From Stratiolaelaps scimitus (lineage: Eukaryota > Arthropoda > Arachnida > Mesostigmata > Laelapidae): DNA of 64,000 nucleotides. Positions 23,541-37,259 of this stretch are shown piece after piece. The notes below the pieces were generated by a model. That model was not told where the DNA came from and ran no database searches. It saw only the letters and a list, made by a program, of their open reading frames with translations. Location: assembly GCA_019614645.1 (NCBI GenBank), contig JABWDB010000016.1:3534001-3598000 (forward strand), written 5' to 3'. The stretch's first letter is position 1, and each line of letters starts with the position of its first letter. The position numbers and the translations under genes were made by a program.

Positions 23541-25140
23541 CTAGAAAGCACTAGCGGGTAGCTGCAACGACTCATGTGCCCGTGAGATAATGCCAGCTGA
23601 CCAGTTGATACGTCCGCCAATCGGCCGAGTCGATATTGACAGCATTCGTCGACACCTCTTCGCCTTGCAGAGAGAGAAAGAGAGTGTGGTCCACTCTCTG
23701 CTGATGGTGATGATGTGTTGCTCGTCGATGTGCCCCAGTAAGGCCTGTCATTCATTCATGCACAGGTCGAGGCAAGTAATCAGGACACAGGCCGAGATCG
23801 CTGTGTTCTTGTTGGTTCGTTGCCTCCAGCCAACGTGCTGGCTGCAGTCGAACGTCTGAATAAACGTGGCCACTTTGCCGCGTATATGTCCTTTGTGCGG
23901 TCGCTTCGCAGCGTACGCTGAATTATTAATGGGATCCGATGTGGCTTGTCGACCAACAGTAGCAATAGTAGTATTAGTATTGCTATGGCTGATGTCGATG
24001 TAAATAGTCATACCAAGTTGTACTTCGTCGTCGCTCTCTCATCGAAGACAACAGCAGCAGCAGCGGTGCCAGCAGAAGCAACAGCAGCCACTCACAGTAC
24101 TTGTGGTAAAGGTGTACGATTGTAGTGAGTCTCAGCCGTAAGGTCGTGACCACAATGTTGGACAACTTGTTGCAGGTGTTGTTTGTTTACAGGTGATGCT
24201 CGCTACTGATGTTGCTGCTGTAGCTTCTGCCGATCGTCCAGTCTAGTCAGGCGTTAGTCCGGCCTAATCTTGGGATGCAGCACGACTGCTTTACACTCAT
24301 ACACTCCAGCGCTTTTACTATCTGCCGAGGGCACAGTGGTTGGCTGGCTGGTCAGCCGCAGCTCCGAGACAGGCTGAGACCTGGATCGGAGTAATTCCGC
24401 CGGCGCCCGTCAGCGGATAGCTACCACCAGCGCGGCTATTGCTGATGCAGACGCCTAGACCTTTTCCTCCGCCCGGTTCTCTCCACCGTCGCAGGCAGGC
24501 CAACTCAGCTAGCTCAGACAGGCACACGTAACGACAACGGCCTTCCGTCTCTCCGCCTGCAGTAGTAGCCTTAGTTCGCCCAGCAGCTCCAGCGATGCGA
24601 GTTACCGCCAAGCTGAGCCACTGCCGCCATCGCTACCACCATCACGGCCGTGACAGCCACTGCTAAAGCTGTGACTTGGTGCGCGCTCAAGGCATTGGCA
24701 GCAACAGTAGCAGCAGCAGTAGACCAAGCAACAGCGGCAGTTGTATTCAACTCCGAACTAGGCGGACCCGGATAGGTTGATTACGAGCGACGAAACGCTT
24801 TCGTCTTATTGGTCGACACCTCGCAATCCCGTCCCATACACGCAGTGGCTAGTGAGCCAAGTGTTGATCTGCCATGTACAGTGACACGGCTGATGGACCG
24901 GGCCGCGATAGGGAACGGGAGGTGCCATCCTGTCGGGGAGGTGGTCCGTTCTTGCTGATATACTTCGACCGAATAAGCTTCGTATTTCATAATTGCAATT
25001 GGACTATGAACTCCATCGCGTTTGGCTGTAGAAACAAGCGCGCGCGGTACACAGCGACATTGGGATTAGGAGAGGGTTCGCTTTCGATGATGACAATCCT
25101 AATCCAAGTTCGACCATGGCAATAATGATAACACTGGCGA
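23541..25140. promoter_or_regulatory. GC-rich, CAG-rich block, possible promoter or 5' UTR
   Basis: Clearly higher in GC than the surrounding DNA, rich in CAG/CTG and CGC triplets (about 24045-24110 and 24690-24745), and open in several frames on both strands, as expected of first exons or promoters in an AT-rich genome. No single frame looks like a real protein. It could serve a minus-strand gene (the exon at 23335-23540, then gene B) or a plus-strand one. Confidence 0.3.
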
Positions 25141-25250
25141 ATCTAGCTCCTCTGATTATTTAGCTTCGTTGCTTTGAGCCTGCCCGGTCTAAAGCATATA
25201 GCCGCTAGAGCGGGTGAGAGATAGATCAAGAGAATGATAAATGAAATCTT

Positions 25251-25458
25251 TCAGCACATTACTTCGTTATGGAAGATGGCCATATGGAATACTTGAAAGA
25301 AAATCCTTTGAAAATTCGACTTTGAATGAGAGTTATTGCTCACGTAAGCTCCAAACAAGTTCGGCCATTTTGAGGGTTGATGCGGTCAGCCAGACGTGCC
25401 CCGTTCAGGGAAAAAAATCTCTTGTTCTGTTGGACAAACGCCTATTGTTAACTGAGAG
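25251..25458 (+). other. Candidate exon ending at a consensus donor (plus strand)
   Basis: The frame is open from an AG at TCTTTCAG (25250) to GAGAG followed by GTAAGAATC at 25459. It encodes about 69 residues, including AVSQTCPVQGKKSLVLLDKR. Both splice signals are reasonable. The protein is not recognised and the retroelement starting about 100 bp further on makes the region messy, so it may be chance. Confidence 0.25.
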
Positions 25459-25546
25459 GTAAGAATCAATGTTTAAGTATGTGCCTGAAACGAGCATCTT
25501 GAGAAATCCCTGTCCAGATACGAACTGTAATAACGCTGGTGAGCAC

Positions 25547-25582
25547 ACAACCGACTCAAAATGACGATTTTGAGTCGGTTGT
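25547..25582. repeat. Perfect hairpin, 16-bp stem and 4-nt loop
   Basis: ACAACCGACTCAAAAT at 25547-25562, the loop GACG, then the exact reverse complement at 25567-25582. It sits at the 5' boundary of the LINE reverse-transcriptase fragment at 25561-25935. Confidence 0.85.
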
Positions 25583-25935
25583 TGTTCGTACTTGTGCTTG
25601 AAGACTTGCCGTACCGCATGCGCGAAAGCCGTTGGCCTCACATGAAAATGATCATGTTCTCGGCCGACTTTGTTCTCTCTAGTCGCAGTAGGCATCGTCT
25701 TCAGCAGGCGCTAGTGGTCCTGTCAAAAGGCATGGACGAAGCGGACCTTGAGATCAACAAGGAAAGGACAGAAGCGATGAAATACAGACGTGGCGGCAGA
25801 CTACATAGACAGGCATGACTCGCTTAGGGTAGGTGGACAAGCGCTGAAATTTGTGAATAGGCTTACACATCAAAGTATCCCGCTAACGCCGTCTAGTAAA
25901 GTCTTCGGTACAAATATAACGAGGAGAACGAGGTG
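25561..25935 (+). pseudogene. LINE reverse-transcriptase fragment (motifs around YADD)
   Basis: The frame reads LLFVLVLEDLPYRM, then MKMIMFSADFVLSSRSRHRL, LQQALVVLSK, LEINKERTEAMKYRRGGRL. This is the palm motif region of a non-LTR reverse transcriptase; ADF stands where the catalytic ADD is expected. After a frameshift it continues with LRVGGQALKFVN and IPLTPSSKVFGTNITRRTR, then a stop. The catalytic change, the frameshift and the missing flanks show it is dead. The endonuclease domain is absent. Confidence 0.75.
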
Positions 25936-28900
25936 ATTGAGAACCTCACACATATAACACTATAATATCATCTCTCGTTACAGATATCGTTCCGTTTAAT
26001 TCGAAAAGAACACCAATCCTATCATAGTGTATTCAGTTACTGTGGAGGAGGCTTAGTATCTCTAATCTGGTTGCATTCGACCAAGTAAAAGCAGTATTCC
26101 TGAAACGGAATAACACAATCGTCTTCCACTATATACTTGTTTGCCGGTACCCCTCGTTCGTAGCACAGCTTGGAAAACAGCTTGAACTCACGGAGACTCC
26201 TTCGTATCTCAAGTTTATTCAACAATACGAAAGGAAAAAGTCTGATATTGATCCAGCCTTTCTCACAAAAGGTGTAATGACTGGCTAAGGGTGAAGGAAC
26301 ATAAATAGAACATATTGATTTCACAGAATCGTAAGATATCCCATACACGTCTGTCAGTCTGTATCATAACTACTATGCCTAGCTGAGAGCCTCCATGAGA
26401 AAATGAATTATTTTTCGTGTAAATTGTTATGCACGAGATAACACGTCAATGAGTGTCGAGCTGTTTGCTCATCCAATTGACTTGCGCTAACACTGTCAAA
26501 TGTTCACATTACGTGCTCGACACCTGACGCAAGGTGACAATAAACATATATATATATATATATAAATAATGAGGCTAACGCTAAAGTATTGGATCAGTGA
26601 CACAGATACATTGATGAACACGTAATCATACACTGCCAGTTACATTCAAGTTCAATATCAAAGGTAGATGATACCAGTAAGGTTACACTAAAAATATCGT
26701 ATGATGATCTGTCCCCACATGTCAACGAATAAAGAAATAAATATTTAAAGGTTGTTATTCAAAGGCGATGCCCGAAATCTATCCAATTTAATCGACAGTT
26801 TTTATTAGTTGCCTCATTCGTTTACCACAAGTAAACTGTAGGGCACTGAAAACAGATCTGCTTGTGAACGTCTGATGCCGTGGGCTGCCTTGGTAAGCTC
26901 GGTTTATTATGTAATCTCAGTGAATGCCTCTCACAATTGCTAGGGCAACAGCTGCTCAGGGGGAGCAGTTTATATCTCAGTCAGAAGCATGAGGCTTGAT
27001 GTCATTTAAGCTATTCGTTTATATTCGCCCGGTATGTTATTTATTGTTTATCATCTGGCTGACTCGAGGCATTTCATCTGGACAGAGACTTTCCAGAAGT
27101 ACAAGCTTGATCGATTTCAGTATGAGCTACATTGTCTGTTTGCACGAATCCCCGCCGACGGCTGCACTCGAGTTGTTCAATCTTGAAGGCCATAAAACTT
27201 CCGCGGGTCAATATTCTCCAGTAGCGCTATTCGTGCTGACAAGATCGACGTACGGCTGCTATTAAATGTTTCGTCAATGTCTGTTGCTACCACGAGGCAA
27301 ATACTAATATCAAATTCGCAAATGATACGAATCTCCGTAGGAACTGCGAACGGGTTATGCTAACGTTCTGTGAGATGTGTCGGTCATCCATTTGTGGGAA
27401 CTTCAGTCCAGGATCAAACGATTAAGAAACTCCTTTTGTGCCTTGTTTACCGAAAAGCAGTGCAGATGACTGCACCTATGCTGATGAGTAGAAATACCAT
27501 CGTCCCATTAGATAAATCGATATTGCCCCGCCCGTCGAAGTTCAGAACAGGGATTCGTAAGTTCGAGGGGTAGAACCCATTTGCAAGCAAATAGAGGATT
27601 CAATTCGAGATCTCCCTACGGGGACTAGGTGTGAGTGATTCATTTCTTTGCCGCGAGAGTTCTAGCTGAGTATGGGGCTATTGTTGTTGCATATTGGTGG
27701 TCCGCGCAAGCTTAAGTGAGGGTTAACACGGTAAAAGAGGTCAACGAACGGTACCTCTTTCAAATAAATGAAAATATCTGATCTATTAGATAGAGGCCTA
27801 CCACAATCGAGAAGACGATAGTTCTTCTAAAATCACGTAAGCTTCGTATTTCTATTCTACCTGAATCTGTTGTCTATACATTTACAACAGTCCGTGATTA
27901 TTTTCCACCTCTGCTAGGTAGGTGCATCATGATAAGATTATCAAAATACTTCGAAGGAATCGTCAACAAGTTAAAATATGGAGTACGCAGCACCGTATAG
28001 AATGAGGGTTTGCTTGTTCAAGAATGGTTCTCCTTATAAGGGAAAGAAAACCTATTGACGCGTTGAACCAGATCAAGGGCAGGTTCATCCGGTGAGTTTC
28101 TAAGCACTGTCATATATCGTCGGGATGAGTGACACCCTGACGATCACGCGAAATACTCGACTCCGATGACTTGAAAACAGAGCAGAGGCTCTATCGTATT
28201 ATAGTATTGGACGATCAACGCCATGTTTAATATTAGGCCAAACGCATTATACGCAGTGGTGTTCACCATAGGCCGGCTATTGCTCATTCTGAAAAGCTTA
28301 ACAGTATTGTATGTTCGCGCGCAGCGAATCTCGTTCAGTCTGCGGGACTGGCAATTTCTACACTCGAACGAACAAATGCAGCTTATATTATATAATAATA
28401 ATGTATGCGTGCTAAGAATGCCTAATAATATGCATCTCACTAGTCCGCTAAGACGGTGGCGATCTGCAGTTATGTCCAAATCACAAATCATGTTCCAACC
28501 CCGATTCGGTTATTAAACTAGTTTAGAATTGAAATGAACTGAAATCTATATATTAGTATCCTCCGGGATTTGCGAGAGCTGTTGGAACCCATGAAAAAAG
28601 TTGTAGATTTAGTGGCAGTGGCCACTTGGTCACAGCTCTACATATTATAGTTAATGAGTCATAATAGCAACACATGAGATGAATGTCTTTTTGCCGATCT
28701 ACGGCTACGTTAAACACCTCACTATTGGCAGTCGTGATGTTGTCTCAAGCTGTGTTACCCTACGCGAAGGTTTGACATGATGGAATTCTTTATCAATTTA
28801 AACAAATTTTTCTTATTATTATAATTATTGCCATAGAGACTAGATTCTGCCTCTCAGCTGAACATAGCATGTTAACATTCATTCGAAATATTTGAAACAT

Positions 28901-31900
28901 CTCATATATAATAGTTCATCCCGCCTTTGAATCATAGGCGATGACCGGTCCATCTTTCACAATGCCGTGTTTGCAGACTCAACCTAGTGGCGGCCGAGAA
29001 CGTGAGATAACCATCTTATTACGCCGGGTTAGGTTACGACGACGTCAGCAAACAGACTGATTGGACAGTTCTGTGTCTGTTAAACTCTGATAATGAACAA
29101 GGGTATCTCAAAAATCGCATTAATCACCCAGCCATAACTAGGCGTCTATTCTTCACTGAGCGCTGCCCGGCTAACCTAGCTCTAACTGAATCATATCTCT
29201 GATGATTTATACCCTCATTATCTGCTATGATTTATACCCGACTTTATACGGCTGTTCATGGTTAGCTTTTCGTACTCTGATATTAGTTATACTAATAATA
29301 ACGCATATCTACTGAGCGCAATCGAACACACTCGTGCATGTTATTTTGTTGAAGATTGGGTACACGAGATGTAGTTTCTTGTTTGTTACCCGCGACCGCG
29401 TCGTTCCTAGTCATTTCTCGCATGATGTCGTGAACACGGCTGTATCTAGGGGCTCCGTGTTGCTGGGCCGAAAAAAAATGAATCACAAACTTGCCACCGC
29501 CGGTCGCGTTGTTAGGCTCTGTCGGCCATTGGTGTCGAAGCATGGCCCTGCTCTCGTTGTGTAGTTATAGTAAGCTGGAAAGTTATATTTCTGTACTCAT
29601 TTAATAACTCGGACATGCTTTGACACGGGAAGACTGAATGAACCCCTCTATACATACGGCTATACTTAGCTGCCCAGGCAGAACGAGTTGGATTACAGCC
29701 GTTGCTACGGCCCGTTCTGTAGAGTTTCATCGAGACGTTGATCAGACACCCAACGCATAATGGACCAACCACTAAACGGGCTGGGGGGAGATTATAAAAG
29801 ATGCATCCCCTATGCACCACAGTCAGAGGCACAAACAGACGGAGACAAGTTGCTATACTTAATTATTATTATTATCATCACGATACAATGCTTATTTGAG
29901 AGACACCATTGTGTTTTCCTCTCTTATTAGTTTATTTATTCAATTCTTGTATATCTATCTATATCTGCTACGCTGTTCCCCTTTGCCAAGAGCTTATCAA
30001 TTCTGCTCCTGTTAGCTGATATCTGCTCTTCCTATAATTCTCACATATCCGTGGTGGACAGGACATCGCACGGCGCAATCTCCCGCAAAACCCATCTTCC
30101 ATTATGCGCTAGTCGGGCTCATGTCAGCTCACAGTTCGCGCATCGTCAGCGGCAGGCTGTTGCGGGCTAACCCGCCAAGCTCTTGGTGACGTAGCAAGGC
30201 CGAGAGTCAGATTGTGCCCGCATGTACGGGCGATGTTCTGTGAGGCGACTGTTAATGTCAACATCGACAATAAAGACCACGTCACTTCTAGAACAGCGTC
30301 GGGTCCTCTGGCCGACAACAAATGATACAATTATCACTGGGTGATCATTGAATGTCACTGTGCTTTCGTATTGGAGCAAAAAATAATCCTTGACTGGAAT
30401 ATTGGGCGTTGTTACCTGAGTCGGCTTGATTGGGAAATGTGCTTAATCTTGAAACTTTTGCTAACCCTTCAGATGATAGTGTCTCGTGTTCTCCAGCTTG
30501 CGATGCCGTCATATATATATATATATATATATATACATATTATAGAATATCGACTATATGTATTACATATATTGTTGCCCCGCTGGACGCCCAATATATA
30601 TAGTGTCATTGTATCTCGCACTATTTATTTGTAATGACAAATTCGTTATTTGTTGTCCTTCTATTTAAGCTAAAGGCTTATCAGCCCCCGACTGACCCTC
30701 GTCTCCCTCAAACTGATTCCCCCAGATCCGGGGTTCCGATCGTACTTAGAGGCACAGGTTGGATAAATAGACAAGATTGTCCGTTCTCCCTGTTCGCTGT
30801 CAATACCAGACACTTGAAGTATTTTGTCCATTTGCATGACCTGCAGCGACCCCCACCGGGTAACGGCAGCCGTTACGAACTAGATTTGCTATGTCGAGGT
30901 TTCAAGATGCAAAAGGGATGGACCGGTGATGAGGATTGCCCATATTGAAATTGGATGACGGCTGGTCCTGTCGATCAAAATAGGGTTAGCCCGGCGCCGT
31001 CCCAGTTTGTATTTGTTTTCGAGTGACCTCAGGAACACATCTGTATGCGCGGGTACTGTATCCTCTGCATAAACAACAGTTTGTCCAGGGTCTTTCGGGC
31101 ATATCTCTCTGATAAACGTTGGTTCGCGCCGAAAGGAACGACTGTGTAAAGTTTGCCCATTGTTGATCGCCTTTGCTGTTGCTGTGGATGCAGTCGACAC
31201 CACCGTCTCCACTGCCGCCACCGGTAGCGAGCGAACAACAACAGCTGTGGATAGTCCACCGCTCTTTCTCGATGTCGCCGAGCTCTCGCTTGTTACAACG
31301 ACCAGAATATCGTGTAAGCGGCACAGTCTGTGCGCATATGGTCAATTTATCATTCCATTGCAACAGTCTGGATTTGAAGCCCATGTTGTCGCACGATCAG
31401 TTTAAAAGCAAAAATCAAACCGAAAGCGCGCTAGGAGTGATCCCTTTGAGGGATCATTGCAATATCAATGAAAAATTAACATTCTGAAGAACGTATCTAT
31501 TTAGAAACGTGTACCACGCACCCATACATATTTCATCTTTTTTTTGCCATTTTCATTTTTTGGTTAGCTCACCTTTTTTTTTTGCTTTGCTGTCGAGCCA
31601 TGCCAAAATCATCTGTTCTTGGTGATAAATATCATCTATACTCTAGGCGCATGAAAGCCCGCACACATTCGCACATGTTTATAGTATGTGTGTGTTATGG
31701 TGCGCATCCTACAAAATTATACTACTATTTGGGCTGTATATCATACAATGTCACCCCCGCATGGGGTGCCTATTATGGTTTCGCGAGCAGACACGTGGCT
31801 ACTGAAGCCGGTACTCAATTGCTGAAGGTTTATCGACAACCAATCACTCGGGCATAACCAGTTTCCCTTTGTGGAACGTAAATTACACTTGATGCGAGAA

Positions 31901-34900
31901 CAAATTAAAAACTCTTCTCATATCACATTCCATATCGGGCCATTTGCCGAAACTTTCTCTGCGAGGGCCTATTGCTACGGCAATGGTGGATACGTATTGT
32001 GCTAGCATTGCCATAACATTCTGTTTTTACTGACAGCCGGCATACTATATAGCGAGAACAATGTAAGGTGTAATCCGGCAGTCGAAGTTGACGCACTTAA
32101 TCGGCGTATTGCACTGACATGGTGTTCCATTGTTCATGCCTTAAAGAAATTACACATGACTTTCTTTAACATCTCCTAGCTGGATAATACAACGTTCGAA
32201 TAACACTTATCGGGAATGCTTAGCATCGATTGAATCAACCTTAGTCAAGCTAGTAGGTGACTGTACGAAATGACATAAGTTAATTACTCCGCCAGGACAT
32301 CTCACGTGATTAGCAGGCTAAATGGAGATTCCCACCTAATATCGTACATAATTCTTGCTCGTATGGAAAAAAATATCGCTACCAATACTATGCTATGTAT
32401 TCTTGTTGACGGACCGCAAGTATCACTGTCACAGTTTTCCAATTCCGTTTCTAGTTGGCACATTTTCATGAATTTCTTCTCCTCCCTTCGTGCAATGCTA
32501 TTGCCCAAAGGCCTATCCAGAGCTTGGACTTACCACAAGGTCGCTGAACATCTTCCCTCCGTTCATCAAGATTCCCTCGCACTATAAGTGACACACCAAC
32601 CGCACGTTCGACAGCCTTCCCACAATACGTGTTCGACGATTAAGCGAGGCTGACATGCCAATGAATGTCTTTTTCGCTTCGGATATTCTCGATTTCGCCT
32701 ACATTCTATTCATATGCTTGCGTATTGTATGTGCCTGAACATACACTGTAATGAACTGGCTGCAATAGCAGCAGCATCATCGACATCATCTAGTGTCTGC
32801 CGTACGCGTACGAGGGGTTTGGACCATTGGCGCCTATGTATGTTTGGTGTACATGTTGTGAGAGTGCGTACAACCAGCTCACTCACTGAGGTCTACCGTT
32901 ACCTCCGCTGAGCTCTCGGTACATTGAGGAATAGCGCTATCGGCTGATGCCCTCGAGCAGACACCCATCATCATGGGGGTTGCCATCTTGGACGGCGAAG
33001 CGGATGCGCATGCGCGAAGCGTGTTTCGTGGGGTCCGCAAGGGTCCAACGGACCCTCGAAGGGGGACTGCTCTCGCAGGGAATCGCCGGCTTTTACAGAA
33101 CTCAGTGATGCCACGAGAAGAGGACGAGATGAGTCGCTAAGAGCAATTGACCCTGTGAAGAGGTCCATCTATCGGATAGGCCAGCGAGGTCAGCACATTC
33201 GCTACGGGTGCCCTCATAACATATTGCCTATCTATTGTAGTCGTGCTGTTCTAAGGTATTAACAAGTGCTACGAGCATGGCTGTGCAAGGAACCCCCGAG
33301 AAGATGTGAGGGCGGGGATAACCGATGACAGGACAAAGGCGATTATGAGAAAAAAAAACCACGTATGCCACAAGTGGTGTGTGCTAAATAGATCAATTAC
33401 CTTGTATACATCACTTTTCCTATTAATGACAACTGTTTTGATAAACAATTCAAAATGAGACAAAGCTATTATGTTTATCACATGAGTGTGTCTGGGATAA
33501 TATTTAAACATAATTAATTAGGTCTTTTTCTTAAACCTATTTCTCCGTGTTTATCCGTGCAGTCGTCGTTGCCTTAACAATACTAACTAGTAGCCCATAT
33601 TGGGTCAAACCACCGTAGAGATAACGTAACAGTAGGTTGCCACTTCTGGGAAAGCCTTGAGGCCCAGCGCAGAATGAATTGGCTTCCTAATCCAGCACTA
33701 AGTTATCTAAGAGCAACGTCGTTAGGTTTCCAAGATACCAAGTATAGTGTTCCAAAAACGCTGAACTCTGTGCGATCGAGAGCCAACAGCCGCATTTAGT
33801 GTCCTCGAATCGTCTGATTCCACGATGGCAATATTGTAAAATATCATTTCTCTTGTTTCTGAGAATATTACAACTACTCCGACGGAATACATATTAGGTA
33901 GGTGTCTAATTGTCGAGAGGCAATGCTACTTACGAGAAAAGTGATGAATTTCTTCATTTTAGGAGACGCCTAATAGCCAATAGTTCGATTTGTTTCAAAA
34001 GGGAGGTGTCCACCGTTGTTGCTATCGGCGCTGGAACAGTTCTTATTACCATTCGAGCGTGAGAACCGTCACAGACGCCTATTGTTCTCATAATCCACAT
34101 AATCAATCCTACCATAAACACGATGACGTTTGTGGATACATCTCGGTTTTATAAAAACTCATCTGTACATGCGCGTTGTCAAGACGATTGAGTTTAACTG
34201 ATTCTTGTGTAGGTTCTGCTGGTCGCAAGCTCTACCACCGACCTTTGATTGCTGGAAGAGATTGAAAGAAGAAAAGAAGAAGCCAAATACTTGTCAAAAC
34301 CTATCTACTATATTATACCTAAGCGTAGATATTAAAGTTATCGTTCTTGCAGATGGCTCAGTGTTGTAAACAACGCTGGCTTCATCAGTTTATTTCTTGT
34401 TTGGTGACACCCTATGGCTCACTAGGCTTGACATTTAGATTTATCAAGGAAAAATAGTTTTCTTCTTTGCTGGCAGCTCTCCCCTACCCTTTCTCCCATC
34501 AAACACTTAGTCGAATGGCGGCATTACTACGAGAAACATCGGGAGGAATAATCCACATCTCGCTGGGACCACGTCGGGATTTGAATTGCCGGTCGGAGGA
34601 ATGGAGATTGGGATGGAGGAACCCACTTTCGGAGGCCACTTTCATGGAGATTGGAAGGTGTCTCTGGTGGTGGCCGTGCGTTCGAAGAAATTCCTCCTCT
34701 CAAAACAAAACGGTTGTTTTATGACAATTTTTTTTATTTATTTATTTACCTGTTCATTCTGGCGACTAAAATTTTACTCACAGACTTCCTCCAAAGAGCA
34801 AATCATTGATCAAGATAATCTGACTGAATACGCTACGTCAACATCCGGCTTCTTTTGTTCCCAGAGAAACAACCAGGTAGTTGTGCCATAACGCCACATG

Positions 34901-35620
34901 GGTTCAATGAAGCATTTACTCCAACAGTGAATTAATATAAAATCCTAGGCTTGTTTTTACTATAAAAACTGTTTTTGGCTGCATTGACAGATAGCACTGT
35001 TGCAGTTGTCCACATACCCCCACCTTCACCGGGTGGGAGGGCTGGATCTACGTCTTATAAAGCACCGAAATAGCTTAGTATACAACAACAACCCCTAAAC
35101 ATACATGGAGTACCTCCTACAAACATAGATGATGGTCTTTTCCATAGATTCATGGGCCTTCCTGGGAAACAGGGACGGTTTCCGATATGGAACAGATCGG
35201 AGGACACTGAACAGGAAACCATAAGTGGTATGTTGTTCTTTTTCATCAATATAAGCGTAAGAATTCTGACTCTTATTAAAAAAAGATAAATCACTGTGAG
35301 TTCTCTCCCTCATGTTTGTAAAAAATGAAGTATATTAGATGTAGCAGTCTGACTGACTGAGGGGTAAAACGACATCTTAATCAATTAATAATAAAATTCT
35401 GCTCTACTCATCCGCTTGATGAGTGAACGCGAACATGTAGTTACCCGAAACGAGCCAAGTTCCAACTGCCGTCTGGCATTGGTAGTACTTTGTTTTTGCT
35501 TGTGAAAAAATCTAATCAAACTGCAATGGCGTCCAACACATACAACGGAGAGAAATCTGTACTATCAAGTCAATCAGGTACATCTTTATTGAGCCAAAGA
35601 TGGGGCATACATCAACACAG

Positions 35621-35642
35621 ACACACACACACACACACACAC
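35621..35642. repeat. (CA)n microsatellite
   Basis: Eleven uninterrupted AC units, in sequence with no recognised gene. Confidence 0.85.
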
Positions 35643-37217
35643 ATATACTCACAGCAAAATTATCTCATCTAGCCTACATGCATGTTAAGATTGTGTTAAA
35701 ATCTGTTGATTATACGTGAGAGATGAGCACTATTTTGGCGTGTTTGTTTGGGCTGATGAGTCGTAACACGTAACGCTCCTTATACACAGTGACCTTGAAC
35801 TATTCGCCCAGCTAGTTCAGCTGAGACAAAATGACTGATGCTAGATGGGCATCACACGCGATATCTGACAGCGAGAATGATGTTGCCTGCCAGATCGTCG
35901 ACATAAACTCGACGAAGTTCAATGGGAACTACGTACGACGCAATTTCAGAATGTAACAATTATGCCGTTTCAAATGACAGGGCACAGTACCGCCTAACAA
36001 CAGCCCTCGCTCAGCTTTGCACTATATATATGTATGTAAAGCCAAGCGGAATTGGCTCCCACTCAAGTTGTTGGTGTATCAGAAGAAACATGTTTTTATT
36101 TCACTGGGTTAAATGGCACGAGGATTGTATTATGTCAGTTTTTGTGGCCCATCCTCGGCGACGAAGCGCGGTGGTTACCATCGCCTTTGTATCACTTTGA
36201 TTAAAAAAGTCAGGATTTCTGGGGAGATATTTCGGCCTATAATAGGCTCGTTCACTTTGATAATTTTCTTTATCGTGATGTTACGCAAAGGCGAGCTGAT
36301 GCAAAAACATGATTACGAAATAACTGTCTGGTTTGTCCTGAATCACTACGAAGGGAGTGGGAAATAAGCTTCAGAATCAATACCATGTCGGTACCTTGTG
36401 AGGAGTTCCTCCGAACAGAAGTTATTCAATAGCAACAATAATTTAAGAAATGTCTCCTAGAAACTGTCTAGCCTGTTCTAGCCTGTTCAATTAGTAAATG
36501 AATGAGGAGGTAGTTTGTTGAGCCTGGAACAACCAATCTTTCAGGCTGTACAAGAGTCGTAAATAGTCAGAGATATTAACGTCATTAATTCTTGTTGTAT
36601 CTTGGCAGATAGACCACGTCTGAAAGATGCCATAGCATTCAATGTTGTGTAAGCCTTTGTATTCATTTGTGTTGCTATAGCTTGATTCACTAATTGCAGC
36701 ATCATATTCTGTTTCTGTACGACCCGATAAGGCGGCACTAATTGTGTTCGGCTGTGGACTTCCGGTCAGCACATCATATGCAAATGAACACGAAGCTCAT
36801 CTGTAATTACATAATGAACATTATCAAACTTGTCTTCCCAGGCATAAACCTGCTTAGTGAACACGAGCGAGACAATAAATACTAATGGTTAAGTGAATGT
36901 CTCAAAGAAATGAAAACAAAGTATATTCTCGAGACGATGGCGATAGATGCACTACCTCCTTCTGCCGTGCTGTCACATTATAGAATATAGGATATCGCAC
37001 CAGGATATCGCAGATGATCGAAACGAAGTAAATTATATCCGGCAGGAGCGTACGTAAGATTTAGGGCAAAATGAGCCCTTAGCCAGAGATTGTCTATAGA
37101 GGGTTGTTTTTAGTGGGACAAAAAAATTGACAATCTACTGGCATAGCAGTGGTCCCCCAGGAGCACGTTTTGTTCTATCTGCCACAGCTCAGATTGACAC
37201 CGTTGATATAACATCGA

Positions 37218-37220
<3 letters not shown>

Positions 37221-37258
<38 letters not shown>
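37221..37258. repeat. (TA)19 microsatellite
   Basis: Nineteen perfect TA units, one of the longest pure dinucleotide runs in the window and a likely site of length polymorphism or of assembly error. Confidence 0.9.

Positions 37259-37259
<1 letters not shown>

Noticed and set aside
24318..24611. 97-codon minus-strand frame
   Set aside because: Lies in GC-rich sequence that is open in several frames; composition is Gly/Arg/Ala-biased with no domain or splice context.
34560..34700. Possible SINE on the minus strand (TTCAAATCCCGAC box)
   Set aside because: Only a weak B-box resemblance and no second copy within the window to confirm a repeat.
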